The notes below the pieces were generated by a model. It was not told the origin of the DNA, ran no database searches, and worked only from the letters and a program-made list of their open reading frames with translations. Positions 54,462-60,938 of a stretch of DNA of 64,000 nucleotides are shown here, one piece after another. Where the stretch lies: the NCBI RefSeq assembly GCF_000190535.1, contig NC_015160.1, positions 4,278,001 through 4,342,000 of the forward strand. Direction: 5' to 3'. The DNA is from Odoribacter splanchnicus DSM 20712 (GTDB lineage Bacteria > Bacteroidota > Bacteroidia > Bacteroidales > Marinifilaceae). Both the position numbers and the translations under genes were made by a program. Positions within the stretch are counted from its first letter, which is position 1; each line of letters opens with the position of its first letter.

Positions 54462-56243
54462 TTATTTGGTTAGATCCTCAAAAGAAAATACCTCCGTAGA
54501 AACTTCGCCCAGCCAGCCGCTTTTGGCCAGAACACCGCATTGTATTTTGATAAAGTCAATATATTGCAGATTGGCTTCCGTTCCATCGGCATGGATGGCA
54601 TTGGAAATTTTGAAACCGTTCCTTTGTCCGCTTCCATCCACCGTACTGCCGCCTTCTATCTGGTCGTTTCCGAAATTATCCACGTACCCCCAGTCATAAC
54701 TCTGATTATCCCAATAACCGGTTTGAGAATCTTGGGTGTTGCGGGCGGCCAGACAAGTGCCTGTCAGGGTATAACTGTTTTCCGAAATCCAAGCCGGATA
54801 ATAATAGTCTTGTGTATGATAAGCGGACAGATAGTCTACCCAGCCGTTTCTACCGTCGGAACTGATCCATTGGACATCCATTTTTTTGCCTTCCGGACGG
54901 TAATAGGTCACTTCAAAATTCTGTATTGTTTCTTCCTTGCCTGCTTCAGATCCTTTCAGTTCGTACCACTCGTCATCCGGCAATCCGTTTCCGTTTATAT
55001 CTTGCATGACCCATACGATACCCGGTTCGGAACTGCCGTCAAAGGCGTTCCCCTGAACACAGAAATCATATTGGTTACCCGAATTGGGAATACTGTGGTC
55101 GAAGCCGACGATGATATAACCCCCGAAAGAACCTAAAGAGACGTGCAGTTTGTCTTTCAAACGCTGTGTTGCCCATGCGACAGCCGCTTCAGGGGATGTT
55201 TCGTTGCCGGTCATACCGCCTATCGTGCTCGTCTCGTTGATAAATTGGCCGGGAGCTGGGGTATATTCATAGACTTTATTCCAGAGCTTGGAACTTCCCG
55301 AAGCCCGGAAGCCGTCTTGTTCCTTTTTGTCCACACAAACGACTTTTACGGTGGCAGTGACAGCCGTTTTCCCTTTGTCGATATTCCTGCTTATTTTTTC
55401 CGTCGGTGTGTCTTCCGACACAGTACAGGAGACGGTGTATTCTCCGGGTGCGGACGGCGTGAACTTGAACATGCGTTCCACTTCTCCTTCCATGACCTGA
55501 CCGTCCACACTCCACTCAAAACGGGGATTGTCGAAATACTCCAACAACGGACGCAGGAAAACAGGACGGTCGGCAAAAGTGTACCTGTCCGTGGATGTTT
55601 GCAGGTAAGACGGGGTCGGGAATTTGACAACGTAGGGCATCGTTTCCACGACCTCTACGCTTACGTCTTTCGTTGTTGTCCCATCTATATTGGAAGCGTT
55701 GATTGTCACCGTATAAACACCGAGTTCTTTTTCATTGAAAGTATAAGTATTCTCGGTGGAAACGATTTTTCCTTCCCGTACCCATTCGATTTTGAACCCT
55801 TCGACATCCGAATGCTGAATATCGGGAGTAAATGTGTAATCGGTATTCCGGACGACTTTTAGCCCCTGCGAAGGTAGTGCCAGTGAGATGACCGGAGGGG
55901 TGAGTTCTTTCACTTCTACTTTCAGTTCCTCTTCGGCATAGCCTTCCGCATTGTCTACTCTTAGTTTGACATAAAAATCCCCGCATTCATTCCATGTACG
56001 TTGAAGAGACGGACCCGAAGAAACCAGCGTACCGTCTATCGTCCAAGCAAAAAGAGCATCTTCAACATTCTGGTATGTCGGGGCGATAGTCAATTCGTGA
56101 TCGACCTTGACCGTGTAAATACCGGTCTCGCTGTCAAGTTCTATTATAGGTTGTCCTCCTACTTCTTCGGTAATGACTTCATCCTTGTTGCAGGAGGTGA
56201 ACAGCATACAGGCAGAAATAATAAAATAGTGAAAACGATGCAT
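54462..56243 (-). CDS. PKD/Ig-like cell-surface lipoprotein of B12 operon 2
   Basis: 593 residues, the same length as the operon 1 copy. Lipobox LFTSCNKDEV (~18), then IELDSETGIYTVKVDHELTI and further PKD/Ig-like domains up to ~300. The C-terminal domain contains GGYIIVGFDHSIPNSGNQYD and DINGNGLPDDEWYELKGSEA. The EF-hand-like run DINGNGLPDDEW could bind calcium; this is also conserved in the other copy (DVNGNREPDDEW). It is the second gene of operon 2, after the DUF4465-like gene and a hairpin. Confidence 0.8.
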   Translation of the reverse strand: MHRFHYFIISACMLFTSCNKDEVITEEVGGQPIIELDSETGIYTVKVDHELTIAPTYQNVEDALFAWTIDGTLVSSGPSLQRTWNECGDFYVKLRVDNAEGYAEEELKVEVKELTPPVISLALPSQGLKVVRNTDYTFTPDIQHSDVEGFKIEWVREGKIVSTENTYTFNEKELGVYTVTINASNIDGTTTKDVSVEVVETMPYVVKFPTPSYLQTSTDRYTFADRPVFLRPLLEYFDNPRFEWSVDGQVMEGEVERMFKFTPSAPGEYTVSCTVSEDTPTEKISRNIDKGKTAVTATVKVVCVDKKEQDGFRASGSSKLWNKVYEYTPAPGQFINETSTIGGMTGNETSPEAAVAWATQRLKDKLHVSLGSFGGYIIVGFDHSIPNSGNQYDFCVQGNAFDGSSEPGIVWVMQDINGNGLPDDEWYELKGSEAGKEETIQNFEVTYYRPEGKKMDVQWISSDGRNGWVDYLSAYHTQDYYYPAWISENSYTLTGTCLAARNTQDSQTGYWDNQSYDWGYVDNFGNDQIEGGSTVDGSGQRNGFKISNAIHADGTEANLQYIDFIKIQCGVLAKSGWLGEVSTEVFSFEDLTK

Positions 56244-56268
56244 GATGTGTGGATTTTAGAAAAATAAC

Positions 56269-56298
56269 AGGGATACCCCCGACAGAAGGGATATCCTT
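56269..56298 (-). terminator. Hairpin between the DUF4465-like and PKD-type genes
   Basis: An inverted repeat (GGATACCCC 56271-56279 with GGGATATCC 56288-56296, one mismatch) is followed on the minus strand by TGTTATTTTT. It may act as a partial terminator that favours expression of the first gene. Confidence 0.55.
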
Positions 56299-56307
56299 GT
56301 ATTCTTT

Positions 56308-57225
56308 TTATTGTATGGTGATATCATCAATACAGATATAAGCCGGAGTATTCAAACCGTATGCTCCCGAATCCGAACCCTCGAAGTTGAATTTCACACT
56401 TTGCACCCCTTCGGCATTGATTTCCCAATAATCCCATGTCGTGATAGGATCAACCTGTTGTTGGCCGTTACGATAATCGGCTAAAAGACGTTTGTAAGTG
56501 CGGATCAGACCGCCATTCGCATCATAACATTCCAGATTCACTTGGAAATACCCTTTCATCTCTTTCAGAGGAGTCGCTACCCCCGTAGAACCGAACTGAT
56601 TACCATAAGTAATGACACCATAAGTGTATGAGGTGTTGCAGATCCACAGGCCGACCAATTTCCGGGGAACATTGAAATAAAATTCTGGTTTAGCCATCCA
56701 TGCCTGATTGTAAGCATCCACATATCCGTAAACGACACCGAAATTGGAACCGCTGTGCCCGGCTTCCTTATTCTGTCCTTCCGCTTCCACCGCAGTGTTA
56801 TAGACAGAACATTGGTTTAGATAAGAATACCACCAGTCTCCGGTATTTCCCGACTGATTGGAGCGGATGTTCCAGTTGGAAAGTGCGATGCCGCCGCTGG
56901 AATACTCTGTGCTTCCACCTACAGTATTAAACATTGAAAGGAAGAGATATTCTTCCGGAGTATTGTCGTAAATGGTGGTTACTTGAGGATACCCTTGGTA
57001 CGAATAAAGATTTTCTCCGGCCGAGGTAGGTCCTGCTAACATGCCGGGATCGAAATCATCGAAAGTGATAGTTAAAGTACCGTCCGGATTTGTCACAGCA
57101 CGGGTTTGCGAAGTTCCGGAATCAACCGGGTCCATCAAAAAGTCATCGTCCGAGCTACAGCCAGAGAACAAGGCGGTTGCGGTAAATAGACAGGCACCTG
57201 CCAGAAAGCGTAATTTTCTTTTCAT
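56308..57225 (-). CDS. DUF4465-like surface lipoprotein of B12 operon 2
   Basis: 305 residues, intact. Signal MKRKLRFLAGACLFTATALF with lipobox SGC followed by SSDDDFLMDPVD. The beta-rich body contains GGIALSNWNIRSNQSGNTGD and ends SDSGAYGLNTPAYICIDDIT, typical of DUF4465. The first gene after the riboswitch and its terminator. The operon 1 paralog has a stop codon at the position where this protein reads on, so this is the only complete copy. A role in B12 capture is inferred from context. Confidence 0.8.
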   Translation of the reverse strand: MKRKLRFLAGACLFTATALFSGCSSDDDFLMDPVDSGTSQTRAVTNPDGTLTITFDDFDPGMLAGPTSAGENLYSYQGYPQVTTIYDNTPEEYLFLSMFNTVGGSTEYSSGGIALSNWNIRSNQSGNTGDWWYSYLNQCSVYNTAVEAEGQNKEAGHSGSNFGVVYGYVDAYNQAWMAKPEFYFNVPRKLVGLWICNTSYTYGVITYGNQFGSTGVATPLKEMKGYFQVNLECYDANGGLIRTYKRLLADYRNGQQQVDPITTWDYWEINAEGVQSVKFNFEGSDSGAYGLNTPAYICIDDITIQ

Positions 57226-57265
57226 AGGTCACTCATTTTAATGTAAAACATATTATTAACAAACA

Positions 57266-57305
57266 CAAAAAATTCCCGTTCGTGCGGACTTACACGAACG
57301 GGAAT
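57266..57305 (-). terminator. Riboswitch-linked intrinsic terminator
   Basis: On the minus strand a 14-bp perfect stem (57272-57284 with 57293-57305, ATTCCCGTTCGTG and complement) around an 8-base loop is followed by six T. It lies about 95 bases downstream of the riboswitch core and 40 bases before the DUF4465-like start. This is a classic expression platform: cobalamin binding should favour termination here. Confidence 0.85.
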
Positions 57306-57396
57306 ATGTCTGTCTTCAAATATTGAATGGCCGATGAGCTATTCCTTATTTGATTACGACCCGTATATCCCGCAGGTGTAAATCTCATTCCGGTCA

Positions 57397-57558
57397 TGGC
57401 AGGTCTTCTGACTCGTCCCGGTCATCGTGCCTTCCCGGTATTACACCAGTGGCAAAAGTTCGATGTCCGTTTTTGTGGACTCACAGCAGCGGGTACTGTC
57501 CCGGATTTTCACCGGGTTCCCTTTTCATTCGGAAGGCGTAAACCTCCCGAAACCATTT
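57397..57558 (-). ncRNA. Cobalamin (AdoCbl-type) riboswitch of operon 2
   Basis: On the minus strand the conserved elements occur in order: CCGGTGAAAATCCGGGACAG (57520-57505 region), CCCGCTGCTGTGAGTCCAC, GCCACTGGTG (about 57455), GGGAAGGCACGATG (57440) and GAGTCAGAAGACCTGC (57400). It controls the operon running from 57225 to 45681 and should act through the terminator at 57266-57305. Confidence 0.93.
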
Positions 57559-57566
57559 CCCGACTG

Positions 57567-57574
57567 CAAAATTA
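57567..57574 (-). promoter_or_regulatory. Promoter of cobalamin operon 2
   Basis: TAATTTTG on the minus strand matches TAnnTTTG and stands just upstream of the riboswitch, with the same geometry as in operon 1. Confidence 0.7.
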
Positions 57575-57649
57575 TCTATATTACATATCAATTCCAAATA
57601 ATTCATAATATTTATAATAAAACACACAAAGCATGACAACCGTACTGTT

Positions 57650-57823
57650 TTAATTAGAGCATTCAAGTTTACGACAAACGAAGACGGTAATTATCATACA
57701 CAATATCCATAAACCAACAAAACAGCTTGCCATTTTCCATAACAATGCGTTCTGGAATAGATAACTGTTAGCTGCAATTATGCAAGCAAAAAAAGCAGAC
57801 AGAATAATGACTATTAATATCAT
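57650..57823 (-). CDS. Small two-helix membrane protein
   Basis: 57 codons from ATG 57823 to TAA 57650. The product starts MILIVIILSAFFACIIAANS and has a second hydrophobic segment (MASCFVGLWILCMIITVFVC), then a short basic end RKLECSN. Two transmembrane helices with a loop YLFQNALLWK fit a small membrane protein. It lies upstream of operon 2's promoter on the same strand. I do not recognise a family. No strong ribosome-binding site is visible, so expression is uncertain. Confidence 0.45.
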   Translation of the reverse strand: MILIVIILSAFFACIIAANSYLFQNALLWKMASCFVGLWILCMIITVFVCRKLECSN

Positions 57824-58030
57824 GCACCAGAAATTAATCCTATAAATTTATGGAAAACAAGTAAGGGAATGGAAGTTCCGTTGCCGCATGGATGCAGGTG
57901 AAGGACCTTCTCTTTTAACGTTGGATACGCCAATGCACGCCAACGGAAGACTCTGATATTATCTGTTTGGAAAGGATATAGGATGTGCGTTACTTTGTCG
58001 CATATTCAGAATCTTAAAAAGAATTTTAGT

Positions 58031-58178
58031 ATGGAACTGACAATTATTGAAACAAGCGCGTATTAGGAGTTGAGAAAGCTGGTCAGCACGCTGGTCGTAC
58101 AGATGGGCGACTTCCAGAAAAAGATTGCCCCGCCTGCGCCGGACAAGTGAATGGATGCGCAGGACGTATGTGATGGAC
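58031..58178 (+). pseudogene. Decayed HTH/excisionase-like gene
   Basis: The frame from ATG 58031 reads MELTIIETSAY, a stop, ELRKLVSTLVVQMGDFQKKI, a stop, then MDAQDVCDGL. This matches the style of Bacteroides mobile-element HTH proteins, which start M(E/D)xTIIxxxAYEELxK and later contain W(M/L)DxQDVCxxLGIS. The HTH itself is absent because the sequence runs into the inverted integrase remnant at about 58175. Confidence 0.6.
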
Positions 58179-59270
58179 TTATGCCCAAACACTTTCTGAA
58201 GAGTTTCCAGCAGCATCCCCTTGAGTATGGCCAGAACGGCAAATGCGTGGCGTCCGATGTGCGGGGTGACCTCGCCCCGGAGTTGCATTTCCTGCCTATG
58301 ATTCCAAGACTGAGCCGCATGGCATTGTATTCACCTACCGGAAAGACACATTCGGGGAGTCTTTCTTTTCATCCGTACCCCTATATTTTTCAATCAGTTC
58401 GATAGCAATGGGCAATAATTTTACGACATACGCCACTCCCGTTTTTATACGGTTGCCCATCAGCCATGTACCACCGTCGGAGTCGGTATGGATATTATCG
58501 TATGTTATGGCTTTCAAGTCCACATAGGAAAGACCGGTGAAGCACATGAACAGGAACATGTCGCGCATGGCACGCTGGCGTTTGTATCTCGGTTCTATAT
58601 GGATTATCCTTTGCAGTTCCTCTTCGGAAAGGAAAGAACGCCTCTTGTATTCGGGCATACACTCGAATGATGCGAACGGATGAACCCGTATCCAGCCTTT
58701 TTCCTGCGCGATATACATCAGCCACTTCAAGGTATTGACACGCCCGAAGACAGTGGAGTTTGCCAAAGCGCATGTACCGAGCATCCAGTTGTAGTAATCC
58801 TCGATGAATGATTTCTCAAGTTCTTCGATGACAATATCCTCTGCATTCTTCTTGCTTTTCATGAAAAGCAGGAGACTCTTGTAATCGGCAACCAGACCGC
58901 AGTAGGTGCTTTCGGCTTTCTCTATGCCGATTTTCTTTTTATACGGTTCCAGCTGTTCCCTGAAAAGGTTCATAAGGGTGTGGCATTCCTCTGAGAAGCC
59001 GACATAGCGGTTATAGACTTTCTTGGCTGTAACAAAACTGTCGTGGTCGCAGATGTACTGGTAGTGCCTGGTGATTTGCGCCTTGATATTGTCAAGCTCC
59101 TGATTGAGTGTACGGGCCTCCTCGGACTTGCCTTTGGCCCGGTTGGTTTTGACGTCCCACAAAGCGAGGGACACTTCTTTCTTACAACTGAAACCGGCTT
59201 GGGTTCCATTGATGGTGATACGGCCCATAATCGGTGTCTTTCCGTTTTTTACAGACTGTTTATTCTCAAA
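58176..59270 (-). pseudogene. Tyrosine recombinase (integrase), frameshifted and truncated
   Basis: An uninterrupted stretch (59228-58335) covers the SAM-like core domain (LNQELDNIKAQITRHYQYIC) and the first catalytic part (RDMFLFMCFTGLSYVDLKAI). The rest, with TPHIGRHAFAVLAILKGMLL and ETLQKVFGHKSI (the HxxR motif), is only readable after frame changes at about 58330 and 58290. The reading also extends upstream of the first ATG (KNGKTPIMGRITINGTQ). The catalytic Tyr is lost at the junction with the HTH remnant. It is not functional. Confidence 0.8.
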
Positions 59271-59657
59271 ACACTTAGCTATACATGGTCTGCGATAAGC
59301 TAAGAGAGATTCCCCTTACACAAAAGCATGGCATCTCCTTGTCGTATCTCGCCTTTATACTTTTATGTATAGTAGTCTACCGGATCGAATGAACAAGACC
59401 TATCCCATACATAAACCAATTTAGACTGCTATGTTATTTTTGAGGAAGAAGATGGAATGAGACCAGATACCCTCTTTAAGGCTGACTGTAAGTCGATTAA
59501 ATGTAGAAAAAGATTGCTTTTGTCACAAGTAAAGTGTATATTTGCATTGAAAGAATCGTTCTTTGACAGAGGCAAAAGAAAACAGAATATTGTAATTCGC
59601 TCGTTTCTAAATCGTTACCTGATATTAATTAAACAGAAATAACTGTTTAATTTTCAA
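59229..59657. other. Spacer between two integrase remnants
   Basis: No gene is seen beyond the integrase N-terminal remnant. It contains a promoter-like TATATTTG at 59537-59544 facing right with TTG 20 bases before it, a small inverted repeat (AAAGAA/TTCTTT near 59550-59565), and a hairpin at 59628-59651 (ATTAAACAG/CTGTTTAAT) just beyond the stop of the next integrase. Confidence 0.5.
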
Positions 59658-60719
59658 TTAGATAGAGATTGTATGATGTTTCGCGGTATAAAAACGATAG
59701 CAATCATCTTTTGTCATACCCATATCTTTGCATATCTTCCGAATACCGATATTTACATTGGCGTTGAAACTGTCCGAATTGCTGTATCTACTATGAAAGT
59801 TAAACAGGTATTCTTCATTTTCATCAGTAGAAAGATACTTGTCAAAGGTGGATTGGATAAAAGGCTCAACTCTCATTTCCATATATCCCTCGTCTCGGCG
59901 ACTGTTCCGAACCTTTGCTCTCTTATAGCTAATGATACCATTGCGGTAATTTGTCTTTTTAAGCTCATACAGGTCAACGGAATTCATTCCACCTAAACAA
60001 ATAGAAAGGAGTGCTACGTCTCTTCCCAGTTCCGGCAGGGATGAAATCATTTTGCTTACAGGGAGCGGTCGATTGAAGAACTCACGACAAGCCTCCGCAC
60101 TGATGGCCCGCTTTAAAGTTGTGTCTGCCTTGGGAATTTTAATCTTATGCCAAGGATTGAACTTGATACGCACTATGTCACGCTCCTCGTCGTTGTACTC
60201 CGTTATCGCACTGTTAAAGATTTGCCGGATGCAAGTAGGGTACATTTCTTTGGCTCTGTTGGTCAAAGCAAGAGACTCAATCCACTTTTTCAATACAGTG
60301 GATGACATATGCCCAAACATGATTTGGGTTGTTCCCAGATAGCGTTCAAGATGGCAGACGGCAAGTTTGTAGTTCTTTGCGGTACGGTCTCGCCCCTCTG
60401 ATTCAATCTTTCTGATGAAAAATTGAGCATATTCGCTAAAGCAGAGTTCTTCATCTGCCTTTAGCAAATAATCTACGACTTCGCTGACGCTCCAAAGAGA
60501 AGCATCAACTCTGTTCAGCCGGTCACTGTATTGCCTGATGATCATGGCACAGAATTCATTCACTACCGGGTCTGTAATTTCACCATTAGATACATGGTTC
60601 GCATCGACAATTTTATCTGTCTTGATGTAACCGGGCTTGCGGTTGTGTACGATTCGGATGTACACTGAGTAAAGACCGTCTGTTCTCGGCTTTCTCACCA
60701 TTGCTTTTAATGTTGTCAT
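59658..60719 (-). CDS. Tyrosine recombinase (integrase), C-terminally truncated
   Basis: 353 residues. Arm-binding/N-terminal domain ~1-95, SAM-like core ~98-195 (FSEYAQFFIRKIESEGRDRT) and catalytic domain from ~215. The region ALLSICLGGMNSVDLYELKK is the Bacteroidales variant of the first catalytic motif. The protein stops at RFYTAKHHTISI, exactly where relatives continue through HTWATIA, the second Arg and the nucleophilic Tyr. About 55 residues appear missing, so catalytic activity is unlikely. It is the recombinase next to the right junction and probably once integrated the element. Confidence 0.8.
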   Translation of the reverse strand: MTTLKAMVRKPRTDGLYSVYIRIVHNRKPGYIKTDKIVDANHVSNGEITDPVVNEFCAMIIRQYSDRLNRVDASLWSVSEVVDYLLKADEELCFSEYAQFFIRKIESEGRDRTAKNYKLAVCHLERYLGTTQIMFGHMSSTVLKKWIESLALTNRAKEMYPTCIRQIFNSAITEYNDEERDIVRIKFNPWHKIKIPKADTTLKRAISAEACREFFNRPLPVSKMISSLPELGRDVALLSICLGGMNSVDLYELKKTNYRNGIISYKRAKVRNSRRDEGYMEMRVEPFIQSTFDKYLSTDENEEYLFNFHSRYSNSDSFNANVNIGIRKICKDMGMTKDDCYRFYTAKHHTISI

Positions 60720-60765
60720 ACTTTTTGAATTTTAATTTTACTGCTGCAATAGGCTTTTTCCTTGG

Positions 60766-60816
60766 TGTAAGCAGGTGTAAGCAACGGGTAATTTGGTGTA
60801 AGCATAGTGTAAGCAA
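60766..60816. repeat. Four direct repeats GTGTAAGCA (probable integrase arm sites)
   Basis: GTGTAAGCA occurs at 60766-60774, 60776-60784, 60797-60805 and 60808-60816, just upstream of the integrase start and about 140 bases from the right junction. Two related TGTAAGC copies stand at 26260-26266 and 26271-26277 near the left junction. This is what arm-type binding sites of a tyrosine recombinase would look like. Confidence 0.65.
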
Positions 60817-60873
60817 ATACGTTCATTTGGCTCATTTTTTGCGGTCAAATGTACGAACCGCCCAAGCGCAAAT

Positions 60874-60912
60874 CAGGCTGTAATTACCGCTAAAGCAGTG
60901 AATTACAGCCTG
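60874..60912 (-). terminator. Present-day ppdK terminator hairpin
   Basis: A 12-bp perfect inverted repeat (CAGGCTGTAATT with AATTACAGCCTG) around a 15-base loop lies 27 bases after the ppdK stop, inside the mobile element side of the junction. There is no T-run, so its efficiency is uncertain. Confidence 0.6.
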
Positions 60913-60938
60913 ATATTAAGAATGTTTATATTAGAGTG

